Positions 11,855-23,036 of a DNA stretch of 64,000 nucleotides are shown here, piece by piece. Under the pieces are notes generated by a model that was given only the letters and a program-made list of their open reading frames with translations, did no database searches and was not told the DNA's origin. Both the position numbers and the translations under genes were made by a program. Origin of the DNA: Diphasiastrum complanatum (lineage: Eukaryota > Streptophyta > Lycopodiopsida > Lycopodiales > Lycopodiaceae); assembly GCA_029204225.1 (NCBI GenBank), contig CM055111.1, forward strand, positions 23,930,899 to 23,994,898, written 5' to 3'. Within the stretch, counting starts at the first letter, position 1, and every line of letters starts with the position of its first letter.

Positions 11855-12366
11855 CTATGCCAGTCGTATGGCACAATTGAGGGGCCAGGGAATTTTAGAA
11901 AGGATTCCACTATCTGACTCAGCCTTGCAAAATGTTGAAATAACCAGAAAGTTATTCAACAGATGCGCAGCCGCCTGAATGACGGGTTCCGTGATAGCAT
12001 CTATCAGGTAACCATTGTTAGTCTGGATTGGGATTTTTGGTGCGGTTTGGGTGACGAACGGTTTGATCAGAGTTTTGGCGTGGCAATGGGAGATGGATTG
12101 ACGATCACCAGACATAATGCCAATGGTGACCATCGAGTCTGCGTTAATCCTGACCTTGTACGTAGTACCTTGGTATAGGAAGTGGAAGCGAGTCTTTTCC
12201 TCGTCCCAGATGGCATAAGCATGAAGGGCGAGGCCCACGTTAATCTCATAATGGAAAAGCGCCAGGTAAAAATCCATTGCCTCTAGAAGTGGGCCGGCTG
12301 TTTGCAGCCATGGCTGGATCAGAGCGTCAGAGGGTAAGGGCCAAATCTGTATGCTGGATCACCTGT
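11855..12366 (-). CDS. Unrecognised minus-strand ORF
   Basis: The frame stays open for about 170 codons, including IWPLPSDALIQPWLQTAG, then LEAMDFYLALFHYEINVGLA and FLYQGTTYKVRINADSMVTI. It ends near 11855 with a stop. The plus-strand frames across the same bases look like shadows. The Tyr/Phe-rich alternation of strands and turns suggests a beta-rich fold, possibly a gag-like or cell-surface-like fragment. No known domain is seen and no intron signals are evident. Confidence 0.35.
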
Positions 12367-13270
12367 TTGATGCCAATGTCTTCAGAGGATGAGGAGTCCA
12401 TGTTAGCCGTGATGATTAGAGGTCAAAAAAGTAGGAAAAATGGTGGAAAAGATAAAAAGGTGTCGAAACGACAAAAACTATGAATTATGAGTGTTGGAGG
12501 ACAAGTATTGTAGTTCGGGATGCAGATCGGTATTCAATATGAGCCAATGATAGCTGGTAGGAAGTTTGGTCGCAAACGAAGAACTTGGTAATTTCAGTGT
12601 AAATTTCGACAGAGCTTCGCTAGCAAAGGTGACAAATGACTCAAATTCAACCCTTCTATAGCGGAATTTAGAGTGCGTATTAGGTGAAATCCACTTTTCC
12701 TTGTTCGGTTCCACCCAAATTTTGGCAGACACCTTTTTCAAAAAATTCTAAGACCTCAGGGAAGTCTGCGAGAGTTCAGAAGGTGATTTGACTACTATGC
12801 GAAGGTTCTGCCAGAGTTCAGGCTGTCTGCGAGGGTTCAACTCTCACAGGAAGTGATCTCTTGCACAACTTGTTCCTGTGATTGGATTTTCAAGATCAAA
12901 CCATGTAGGCAGGCTAATTTCACTGCTCTGATTTCATTTAGACGATGTAGGAAGACTTTGGCTTGTTTTTCCACATTGTGAATATTGAGATTTTGGTGAT
13001 TTTGGCTCATTCTCTCTCTACTCGAGTTTTTGGTCTTGATTTTCTCTCTCTACCTGAGAGCAGGCTGTTTTTTTCCATATTGAGCACTTAGAATATTTTC
13101 TGATATCCATTTCTCATAGTAAGGAGTTAGTTTTTTCAGTCTGTTGTATGCCATTATGTTGTTGCCTTGAATTTTTCAAGTAATATGTTCATTGATCATT
13201 CTTGTGCAATCACAACACCTCATTAAGATTTTGTAAGGTGTGTGGTGAAGTTCACACGTGCTAAAAACTT
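12367..13270. other. Probable U3/R region of a copia LTR and flanking DNA
   Basis: No gene is seen. Because a tRNA primer site starts at 13275, the bases just left of it must be the end of an LTR (terminating CTTCACA at 13274). The left end of that LTR cannot be placed without the partner copy. Confidence 0.45.
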
Positions 13271-13274
13271 CACA

Positions 13275-13286
13275 TGGTATCAGAGC
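13275..13286 (+). other. Copia primer-binding site (initiator tRNA-Met type)
   Basis: TGGTATCAGAGC follows directly after an LTR-like end, CA. This 12-mer is the standard complement of the initiator tRNA-Met 3' end used by plant Ty1/copia elements to prime reverse transcription. It fixes the strand and the 5' end of the element internal region. Confidence 0.9.
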
Positions 13287-14043
13287 TTCATGCTTTGAAG
13301 AGGTGAGGGTGTATACATCAGAAAATAAGTGCTTTTGCTTGTAGGAACTCGGATTTGGGAGAGGAATCCAAACTACAAACAAGCCATCTGTGGATCATAA
13401 GTGGATCAAATCAAGTCTGATCTGCTCCAGCTGAGCCCTGTATAGACAGAGAGCTCACACGCGTGAAATCAGCCCTCTTTGTTTGAGTGCTACTTCTCAA
13501 GGAATGATCCAAATTTGATGTTCTATAGCTTGTTGGATAGGTATTGAAGAGTAGACTGTGTTGCTCAAGTTTCTAATCAATTTGATTTGTTTTTAGAAGA
13601 GTTTTAGGCAATTAAAAAGATAGGGAGAGTACTCATCTCATGTGATATGCCAAAGTGAGCACACATCAGTTCTTTTCACCAATATTCTCAATTTTCATTA
13701 TCAATCAAGTAGAATTGGATAAAGATGAGTTTGACGAGGTCTTAGATATTTCATTTCACACAAGTATTGTATTTGAGTTGAAATCAAGTTCCCAGAGAGT
13801 TTATCAGTTCTTTGAAACTCGTGGGAGAGATAGACTTCATACTTGCATGTGCTTTATTTCTTTTATAGAAGCTAGATCCAAATTCAAGATAGATTGATTT
13901 TTTTTTTTTGTGAGTTTGATCCCACATTAAGTTGCTAGATTTCATAGGTTGGATCAACATTATAAGTGTGAGATCCTAGAATGAGATATCAAGCAACATA
14001 TTCAACTCCATCCTTGTCGTTACTAGAATTTCTCAAAGTGAAT

Positions 14044-14997
14044 ATGTCTTCATCTGGTTCACATTTCTTGGAGCATAGTGAGAGATTAACATCTTCCAAT
14101 TATGCAATGTGGAAGATTAGAATGGAATCATTATTGATTCTACAGGATGTAATGGACATTGTAAGTGGAGTTGAAGAAGAACCTGCAACACCTAATGAAG
14201 CTGCAACATTTAATAAAAGAACCAAAAGTGCTCTTCATTTCATTAAAATGAATGTCACAAATAAAGTGTTAAGAGAGATTAGTACATGCACCAATGCCAA
14301 GGAGGCTTGAGACACTTTCAAAATAGTCTATGAAATTAAGAATACTTCTAGATTGCTTACACTTAGAAATCAAATCTTTCTAAGTTATCAGAGAGTAGAT
14401 GAGAGTGTTTCATCTTATGTAATGAGAGTACAGGATCTTCATCAAGAGTTAGCAGGTATTGGTGATGCTCTTAAGAACACTGAACTTCTTCAAGTAGTCC
14501 TTAATGGACTTAGAGATGAGTATGAAAATATTGTGCAGACTTATGCTGTCAGGGACGAGCTTTCATCCTTGGAGACTCTTCAAGGTGTTCTCATTGCTGA
14601 AGAAAGTAGGCAAGAGAACAAGATGTTGAGGATCAACAGAGTTTCATTGAAGGAAGGTGGATATGATAAAGCACTCTTCACCAAGGACAAGTCAAGAGGC
14701 AAGGGCAAAGGTCAACAACACTTCAAGAAGGACAAGCCAAAGAAAGTAGTGAGGATCAATCCTCACAAGTTGCAACATCCAGTGGCAAGAAGAAGTCATC
14801 AAAGATCAAATGTTTCTTTTGTAGCAAGAAGGGCCACTATGCATCGAACTATTTCAAGAAGAAGAATTAATCCAAGCAAGCTAACCTTACTAATGAGGAA
14901 GAGTGTGAAGATATTGAGAGTGAAAGAGAGGATTCTTTAATGATGTCTAGCTTTTTATCTTTTCCTTTCAAGAATGAAGAAAAGAGAATGTTGACAT
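14044..14997 (+). pseudogene. Copia gag polyprotein (truncated, with stop and frameshift)
   Basis: It starts MSSSGSHFLEHSERLTSSNY and continues through the retrotran_gag/UBN2-type region (NYAMWKIRMESLLILQDVMD, LLTLRNQIFLSYQRVDESVS, GLRDEYENIVQTYAVRDELS). A TGA at 14308 replaces a Trp expected in EAWDTF. After about 14760 the coding sense moves to another frame with a zinc knuckle, CFFCSKKGHYASNY, whose final Cys is Tyr, and an acidic tail. Homology ends at about 14990, exactly where inverted repeat copy 1 begins, so pol has been cut off. Confidence 0.88.
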
Positions 14998-16450
14998 ATT
15001 CACTAATTCTGTGAACACGTTTTTTCTCTTTTTGTTGCTTATCTCTCTTGGATTACCTCTGTTGTTATGGTTCTCTGTGATTATTCTTCTTATTAGAATG
15101 TTTACAGAGCGGAAGCAATATTCAAGGATGCATTATGTATTTCCCAGCCTGTTAGTGGGTAACTCAAATCCGATACTCAGCTACATGCATACACTAGCCA
15201 CGCAACCATCTACAGCTCAAGCAGATCAGCATTTAGCACAGAGAGCGATCCTACTACTAACTACTGAATCAAAGAACAATCAAGAACTAGATTAGCTACT
15301 GAAACTAAAACCTGATTCAAGAAACAAGAAACAAGATTCCTAGCAGCATTTAACAATCTAGAAATCAAGAAACACATATTACTTGATGTCTAAATTATCC
15401 AAGAACATCAAGAACTAGAATGTCAAGACTATGCAGGATTTACACCACATTTCTAGCCTCTATAGTTTACTTGAATGCTGATTTCTACAAGATTCCACAA
15501 GCAAGAATTGAAGCTAATCTACAACTAAGCAAGAACAAGAAACAAGAATCTAGTTAATCCACAAGCAAGGAATCAAGCATGCTCATAGAAATATCACTCA
15601 AGATCATTGCCATGAACAAGGAGCTTAGTGATCTTCAAGAACTCGTGGAGGATCCTCTTTATTAGCTCAAGAGAACTTGAAAATACAATCAAAAAGCTCC
15701 CTCACAAGAGAGGGGGGCCTTAAATAAGCAAGAAGGCTGCCCATGTGGAGCCCATGTAGCATTCCACTAAATTCCACTAGAGGTCACCATCAAAAGGTGG
15801 CTCACTCTTACTATTTTAAGGAGGTCTACATTTATTACAATTATTCAAGGAAATGTTACTAGCTCCTACATGGTCATTCCTTCTTTGGGATACACCGTGT
15901 AGGTTTACATAGTTAATCACTATCTTCCTAGCTAGTATTTCCTCGGCTCTCATGCTCGGCTCGCAGCTTCTTTTGCTCTCTTCCTTCTGAGACCTCCTCG
16001 GTCATGGGTGAGAGATAACTTATGTCTTCAGCTTGGCTTGGCACTAGAGAATCGGCTAATAGAGAAAGATGGCAAAACCAGAGTACTAAAAGTTGATGTA
16101 TGGAAAAAGCTTGATAGTATGATTGCTATTTTAAGAAAAGAGAAATACTCTGATATTGATAAGAAAGCTGTCCAAAGGACTTGTGTCGAGTTTGTTAATG
16201 CAGTATCAAAAGCATGAAATGCTTCAAATTTTCAATATATCTAGATCGAAACATAAGATTAACATTATGATTTTGACATATGCAGCACATACTAAGAGAT
16301 CATACAACATTTTTTGCAAATACATATGGAAGCTTGAGTGTATAGTCATCACAAGGGATGGAGAAGTCACACTGGCAAGCACGAGCAACATTTCATCGAA
16401 ATACACAACATGGAGGAACCAATGAAAAACAAAACTACATTTGTCAATCC
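14990..16450 (-). repeat. Inverted repeat copy 1 (LTR-derived, 1.46 kb)
   Basis: Nearly every base has a reverse-complement partner at 24793-26265. It carries a gypsy-type LTR in minus orientation plus about 430 bp of attached sequence containing a 69-codon ORF at 16008-16217. A third, more divergent LTR relative is at 27645-28660. Confidence 0.85.
16008..16217 (+). CDS. 69-codon ORF of unknown function shared by both inverted repeats
   Basis: It reads ENRLIEKDGKTRVLKVDVWK and continues KKLDSMIAILRKEKYSDID to a TGA. The same ORF with one residue changed is at 25026-25235 on the minus strand. It has a charged, helical composition. It may be a captured gene fragment or a piece of a longer element protein. 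The first methionine is not well supported as a real start. Confidence 0.35.
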   Translation: MRDNLCLQLGLALENRLIEKDGKTRVLKVDVWKKLDSMIAILRKEKYSDIDKKAVQRTCVEFVNAVSKA

Positions 16451-17294
16451 TCTCACGGTAGACTAAGTTACTGCGGTAAGGTTTAGCCCTAACAGGCTTA
16501 GCATTGTCTTCTAGAGAAATCCGATGTACTACTATTTCAGGGGGGATTCCTTTTATCTCAGTATAATTCCATGCAAATACATCCATGTATTTGCGTAATA
16601 AAGTCTCTAGATCAGACAGTTGGGTTGATGACAAATGTGCACCAACATGAACTATTCAATCTATGTCCTCGTCAGGATCTTTAAGGTTTAGTGGAATTGT
16701 CTTAGCGGGTCCTTCAAAGGAATTGGAACTTGGTGTAGGTTCCCGATGTGGCTGCGGTAACTGGATAACAACGTCATCCAGTGTAAAGTCTTTGAACTTC
16801 TATGGAATATCGAAAGGTGGGTCCACAAAATGTTCTGGGACTTTAGGAATCATTTACAGTGATTCTTTATCAGACGTGGAAGCTTTGTCGGAGTGTTTGT
16901 TGTTTGTCCCCTCTGACAAGGGCTTGATTGGATGTTTAAGCTTCGCACGCATCTATTTTTGTTGCTCGGTTAATTTTGTATCAATAATGTTATTTTTTTG
17001 TAACCTAGGTTTTTGTGGTTTTTGAATGGGTGGTGTTGTGGCCTCACTTACCATATCATCGTCGATTGTATTCCATACTTCATCGGGATACACGTCCCAA
17101 GTATATACTTTGGTTTTGGGCCTATATGCTTGTGTGTTTGGTACTTTGGATGTTAGTTGGACATGAGCCAACGGTCCTGGTGACTTGATTTCCTTAGGAA
17201 TGACTTTGGACGGATAACGTTGTGCATCTAGATAAAGGAGTACATGATCATCCATCATTTCGACATCATCCATGGATATAATACCTTCTTCCAA
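16451..17294 (-). pseudogene. Gypsy element B: protease-RT linker and start of reverse transcriptase
   Basis: Reading leftward: an acidic linker (MDDVEMMDDHVLLYLDAQRY), then FTLDDVVIQLPQPHREP, IVHVGAHLSSTQLSDLE and LLRKYMDVFAWNYTEIKGIP, followed by VHRISLEDNAKPVRAKPYR. This is the N-terminal part of Ty3/gypsy RT and aligns word for word with element A at 4.5-4.73 kb. It is cut at the inverted repeat boundary near 16450. Several stops are present. Confidence 0.85.
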
Positions 17295-17416
17295 AACATG
17301 GGCAGTAGAGACACTAGGTTCTCCTGGACATCAAGCTAAAGGAATGGGGTCGATTATCATAAGGGGGATGATGGGTGTGTTAATGTCCGTAGAAGATGGA
17401 AGAATATCCACATCTT

Positions 17417-18935
17417 CTACAGCCATTTCGATACAACATCTGAAAAATTCCACTCCCAGTAGGTGTAAATATTGTACAGTTTTGGGTATGTCATATTTAC
17501 ATTTAACAATAGACCTGCATCGTTGAATTCTTCAATATTCGCATGGCCTTCTGTAAAAATAGCTTGAACTCTGCATGTCGCCTCCAAAATTTTCATTTCC
17601 AATCGCTGTGCTTCAAAAATTGGTACTCCTTTATCCAGATGTACTCTAGCGCATACATGAACGTTGAGCCTATATACAGTTGAATGACAAAACTTTAAAT
17701 TTGCCCTGGATCATGGCCCAACATAGACAACCCTTTTGCTCTATGCTAAATTGTTCCCATAACCAGAGGAAATCTTCTTTTTCCCACTCTGTCTGCTAGT
17801 CCTCGAATGTCATGCCTACTAAGCCTGGTAGCATCAAATAATCGACATGCCACTGTAATTTGATATTAACATGGCAAGGACTCCACTTCCAGAATTGTTC
17901 AGAAAAAACTTGAAAGCATTCTGCACATACCTTCGACTAATTCCTCTTCGGTCGTTTTGCCTTAGGCTGCACTTCTGCAACGTCCTGTCTGTGGATGTCT
18001 GTAGTGAGCTTCTAGTCTTCGAGCTGTTGTTTGAGGTCTGCTATCTCCTTCTGTAGGTCAGAGATTTTGATGCAGGCTTTAGCGTACTCTAGGTGATCTA
18101 CCACCTTTGTACAATTCTACATTGTTTGTAGTTCCTTTGATAGACTCTTTATCTTTTCTAGGGCTTGTATATATTCATCATGCGCATCTGGCCCAGAGCA
18201 GATGGTAGTCTCAGAGGATAATTCATTCAACTCGGCGAGTTCTTCTTCGACTAGCATCTTGTCATTTTTTATCGAAAGAAGAAACTCGACTCGAAAATTC
18301 TCGAGCATTTGGTCCTGAAGAAATTGCAGCTTCAAATCTGGATTGATACAAAACTGTTGCATAACTGCAATGCAGATTTTGCCCTTATTCTCCTCGTAGT
18401 CTCCACTTGAAGAGTGGTCTGCAGAGTAGTCTTTTCTGTCTTGACCTTATTGAGCTTAGAGTTTAAAGAATAAAATTTTTTCTACAATTCTACAAATCTA
18501 GCCTAAAGTGCTTTATTGTTGTCTTGGAAAGACTGGGCTTCCTACGTTGATTGTTGAAGCATGCGGCCCAAAGCGCGATTTTGCTCGGTTAGCAATTTGT
18601 TGTCTACTTCCAAGGATTCAATCTTCTCAGCCAACATTTTAATGTCACTGTCATCTCGTCCATATGATGGAACAACTGCATCATACTATCTTGGATGTGC
18701 AGGTCATAAGCATGGAGTTTACCAACAATTTCCTTGGCACCCAAGGAGAACTAATGGTACCACCTGTATAGGTTTTCTTTGTCGTCCTCATCCGCATCTG
18801 TGGCTTCCTCATCAATCCCTTTGTCTTTTTCTTGCATCTGGGTGTAGGAGATGGTGTCTTCGTCACATTAGAGGAGTTCTCAATATCAAAAAAACCCTTT
18901 GTAAAGATACTTTTATTTTTTTTCTTTAGTTTCAA
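17417..18935 (-). pseudogene. Gypsy element B: upstream coiled-coil polyprotein region
   Basis: On the minus strand a path with scattered stops gives a Lys-rich start near 18935, long heptad text (DIKMLAEKIESLEVDNKLL, then LNELSSETTICSGPDAHDEY), and a more compact part with HVNIKLQWHVDYLMLPGLVG and FLWLWEQFSIEQKGCLCWAM, before EATCRVQAIFTEGHANIEEF. It lies upstream of the RT start, so it is likely the gag side of this family. No zinc knuckle or protease was found between it and the RT piece, implying internal deletion. Confidence 0.55.
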
Positions 18936-19330
18936 CCGTCACCAGGCCCAATCAAAATGCACAGATTTGAAATCTACATAACGTAGTTCAAATTAACTAA
19001 AAATAAAAATGCAATATAGAATACTTTGAAATTTGTGTCCGGGCAGCATGGACGTATCCCATTGGTTTCTTCTTCCTGCCCGACACGTGCTAATCTGCCC
19101 GATGTCAATACCTCAAGTTAAATTTACTTGACTATGCTGGTTAGTATAATGAAATTTTCTAACTATACTAGTTACAGTTATAAAAATATAGTATGTACAG
19201 TTACATAAAATATGGTATATGTAGTAACTGTGACTATGTTGGCATTCACATTAGATTAAATGTGATACGAAAAATTGAAATTAAGTATCATATTAGAGAG
19301 ATTTTTGGTGCCCAAGCTTTGAAAATAGCA
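18936..19330. other. Left flank of the three-gene island
   Basis: No gene is seen. A small inverted pair (GTGTCCGGGCAG near 19036 and CTGCCCGACAC near 19077) could form a hairpin. AT-rich sequence with ACTATRCTRGTTA-like repeats follows at 19127-19230. The island boundary is not marked by an obvious terminal repeat. Confidence 0.4.
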
Positions 19331-20026
19331 ATGGCAAGGAGACCCAGATCTACAATCGATTCTGTGATTCTTTACAATGAGAAAGATGAAGATGATAACT
19401 GGAAGCCAACAAAATATACAAAGAACTCATGGGTATTGCTGCATCCATCATCAAAGGGCAATTTTCGACAAAAGAAAAGAGCAAAAATGACTTACAAATC
19501 TTATTGGAAAGCAAAAAAATTGGAGTTTAAGACTACCCGGGGAGGTCAATCGATATCAGAAGTCTTAGTACAACATGTATATATACATTCAGAAATCAAA
19601 GTACATGATATCAATCCTTATAATCATCAAAAATGTAATTGTAAGTATATCAAAACATATGCACTCTACAGCAATCAAAGGTGATTTCCTTTATTGATGC
19701 TCTTCAGATTATGATTTAAATACTTCAACATTGTTTTTTTCTTTCAGATTTATATCCATCATGCATAAGTGAATGGGAGCCCGCACAATCACTTGCAGGA
19801 ATATTAGACGTGATTCACTCTGATGTTGGAAAGCTGCAATACAGAGGAAGAAGTCCAAAAGAACTTGCAGATTGTGGTATCTATGTACGCCACAAATAGA
19901 TGGAGGTTTTGGTAAGCTCGAAGCAATTCCATTGCCTAGTTTTCAAAGTGATGAGTGGCCTACTCCTGACAGCATTGTTTTTGAATCCCCTGAGATGCAA
20001 GCTACTCATTTATAGTAGAAATGCTA
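19331..20026 (+). pseudogene. Island gene L: unrecognised two-exon protein
   Basis: The ATG at 19331 (MARRPRSTIDSVILYNEKDE) opens an exon ending at 19640 before GTAAGTATAT. The acceptor TTTTCTTTCAG leads to exon 2 at 19748, and the split codon restores Tyr, giving LYPSCISEWEPAQSLAGILD. After about 50 codons the frame breaks; the likely C-terminus continues in another frame as LPSFQSDEWPTPDSIVFESP to a TAG near 20026. The middle (SYWKAKKLEFKTTRGG) loosely recalls the basic strand of NAC domains, but too weakly to name. It converges on the histone-Ulp1 gene. Confidence 0.5.
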
Positions 20027-20487
20027 TGAAGATAAGCACAGGCTCGAAAATTGTTCACCTAAGTTGGTTTATCTCATTGCATATATTTGTTTTCAGATTT
20101 ATCATCAACGGAAGACTCATAAGTACTTTATGTTTATTGCCATTTCAAAATAGAACAAAATAATAGAAAATGTCATCATTTACAATTGCACATTCACTAA
20201 TATTTGCCATATCACAGATGCGAAAAAGACAGGAGCTGATAACATGCTGCAAAGATCTACCTACAACAATCACCATTGTGGGAGAACAATAGTTTCAAAT
20301 AAACTTTAGTAAAAATCTGTGTATACAATCTTTCATTCAATAAATGAAAGCCCAAGTTGGGCATCTGTACATGTATTTTGTGCTCCCAAATTCATAAACT
20401 GGAGCAGCATTTGATATATCAATGTATATTTTTCTATGAAGTCTATACATGTATTTTTGTTCTATGCTATCTATATTTATTCTGATC

Positions 20488-22204
20488 TTAATTTAGTATA
20501 ACTACATAATCCTTTGCACCATCATCAATAATGGGAGGCTGAAGCCTTGCCCTAGCCAGTATACTCAGGATGATTTCTTGTCTAAATTTGTACACATGGC
20601 TTGATGTGTACTCAAGAAGTGTAAACTGCAAAATAGAACATTCATGTATTACTAATGGCCAAAAACATCACCAGAATAGAAAACTAATCATGATTCCAAA
20701 ATAAGAATAAACAGAGTTTATGACCTTAGAATATCAACATCTTGTTGAAGGTTGAAACACTCAAAAAACAACTTGGCATTGTATAATGTGTATCACCCAC
20801 AGCTGAATGAATCATTTTGCTGGGGTGACTGCAAAATGATATAGCACACAAGAAATCAATTATGAAATAGAATGAATTAGAATGAAAATATTATGTTAGA
20901 ATACTGATTTCAAAATGCTATTAAGAAAGACAGAGTTTACCTCCAAACTGACGATCTGCCAGTCCACGGAATGGGGAACGTCTGTAGGAATATATTTACT
21001 TAGATATGCAATACATCCTTATGCGTATTTCTCGTCGCATCTTGACACAAAAAAACTTTAATAATATTATCTACAGATCTCTTAATAGAGATCAGGTTTA
21101 AACTCCAATGGTCACTGCAAAATAAGATTGAAATTTCTTTAGATGCAATTCTGAGAACTATTTCCATTGACAATGCCAATGTTAATGCATAAAATAACAA
21201 GAAGCATTTAATATATCTTACTTCATATGATAAGGTATGAGCAGATACTTTGTTGCTGGTGTGAATCCACTTGTTAGACACTGTGACAATGTGTCATTAT
21301 TCTCCTTGAAGGCCTGAAGCAGAAAGTTACTCAGCACCAGCAACTCATTTGATGAATCTCTTGCAATGTCATATTGCAAGAGTGTAAGCCCGGACTCAAT
21401 CACAGGATCACTGATAGAAGCCCGTCTGTCTTTGAGGTCCAAGCAATCTAGAACTCTAAAATTAATACTAAAATCAAGTTCATCTAGTCTAAAGCAAAAA
21501 GGAGTACCAATTGTATCTATAGCATCGGATATGTCTTTCTCAAATTTAAGATAATCATTCGAATCTATATATGTATAAAAATTTGGAGGAGGAGGAGGTG
21601 GTGGATGTGTAGTATCTACAGCAATTAAAGGGGTATCCAAAACAGATGTAGTTATCTACAATGGATTCCGGGTTAGGCTTCATAGAATCTGTGGTGTCTA
21701 CGATTCTTACTTTCTTAGGAGCACGCTTGGGGGCTGTCTGCTTCCTAGGATGCTTTTTAGGAAGATCAGTCCTATCTAGAGGAGTTGGTCTAGGAGTAGC
21801 AGGCTGAGGTACATGTAACTTACAATACCTATCCCTCATTCTCATCAGGAGCTGAAAATCCTTGGGCATTATGGTAACTCTCTTGGAATGGATTGCAAGC
21901 AAAAGAGAATCCTCAAAAAAAAAAGACTAATGTAATCTTCAGCAGCCTCCTGAAGGCACTGAAGAGCACTGTGTGTGAATCTAACCAGCTGTCCGAGATC
22001 ATTTCTTGTTATGTTCAGGACAACACGGTAGAATGGAGCTCTTGGGATCAACAGAGCTATTGATCTCTGATACTTGCGTATCTCAGAGGGCCACTTGCTG
22101 CGGTTGCGCGTTCTAGGGCTAGCGGGTGGTGTGATGGCAATCGTAGGGGCTAAGGATGAGCCAGGAGAGAAGAAGTCCCTCCTTGTCTGCTTTCTCCTAT
22201 CCAT
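20488..22204 (-). pseudogene. Histone H3-fold / Ulp1-type cysteine protease fusion gene (decayed)
   Basis: The ATG at 22204 opens a short basic tail, then an H3 fold: SEIRKYQRSIALLIPRAPF, LQCLQEAAEDYISLF, and after a poly-T frameshift AIHSKRVTIMPKDFQL. A basic/proline-rich linker and a PPPPPPP run follow in a third frame, then a C48 peptidase: DPVIESGLTLLQYDIA, LLIPYHM (exon end 21222, GTAAGA donor), NDHWSLNLISI (exon 21114-20941) with a downstream candidate Asp, and SPQQNDSFSCG (exon from 20828). The last exon, 20625-20488, ends with TAA. His, Asp, Gln and Cys of the Ulp1 catalytic set are all present. C48 peptidases remove SUMO-like modifiers. Lesions are at least three frameshifts plus a TGA right after SCG. 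One gene is inferred from strand, order and splice phases. Confidence 0.75.
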
Positions 22205-23036
22205 GGACGTGTGCTATGGGATAGCGGACTTGTGCGTGACAGTTAGGATGAACAGGGAGGGATGATAAAGAACTCGTAGAGGACCGATATGTACGGACAA
22301 CATGTACGATATATCAAACTTTTGCGAGCCGAATATCAGAGAGAACGATTAGTTTTGAAGAAAGACGCACAAGTGCGATACGGGGAGACACGTAGGCAGA
22401 CGTATCGGACCTATGCGCATGGAAGGCGGTAGGAGGAATATCGATTGTGAAGGACGCGCACAAGTGCGATATTGGAGCGAAAAAAAAAATTGAAAAAAAT
22501 TCATCGAAGTTTGTGATTTTATATCATGGTTTGCACGTGCGAAAGAACATCTTGTCACATGTGTGGGAGTTGTACAGACAAATGCGAGAGCGACACATGT
22601 CACCCTGTCACATTACACATGCTGGATTTGTACGAGCAAATGCGAGAGCGACACGTGTTGTTGAGCAAACGAATGAACACGCGACACATGTCCAGGTGTC
22701 ATTTCACACGTGTGCAGGTGTCACCTCACACGTGCCTGCGCTTGTAGTCCAATTGAAAGTAGACACGTGTCCTAGGTCCGTTGACCACACGTGCAAAAAT
22801 TTAGTATAAATGGCACGAAAATCGATTAATTTTTTACCTTTTTCGTTCTCGAAATTCGCAGCATATTGCTCTTCTGCGCGCTCATTGCTGTCCGTTTGCT
22901 TGCAACTATACCTACTCGTGCACAAGTGCAATATTCGGTATCTGCCTACCGTAAATATCCCTCTTGTGCGCCATCTTGATGGTTAGTTTTTGTTCAGTTC
23001 TCCCTCGCGCACAAGTGCGATATTCACGATACTGCC
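22205..23036. promoter_or_regulatory. Divergent intergenic region with iterated palindromic motif and G-boxes
   Basis: This region separates two divergently read start codons (22204 minus, 23037 plus). CGCACAAGTGCGATA or a close variant occurs at 22366, 22457, 22918 and 23008, with half copies in reverse near 22228 and 22964. Two full copies lie near each gene. The centre carries five CACGTG cores between about 22650 and 22795, a 60-bp-spaced direct repeat of AAATGCGAGAGCGACAC, and a TATAAAT box near 22805 suited to the plus-strand gene. A shared bidirectional promoter is the simplest reading. Confidence 0.6.

Noticed and set aside
19193-19330. N-terminal extension of gene L upstream of 19331
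   Set aside because: Text is AT-rich and low in protein character; the ATG at 19331 has a better context.
19490-19560. NAC-domain identity for island gene L
   Set aside because: Only a short SYWKAKK-type resemblance; other NAC subdomains are not visible.
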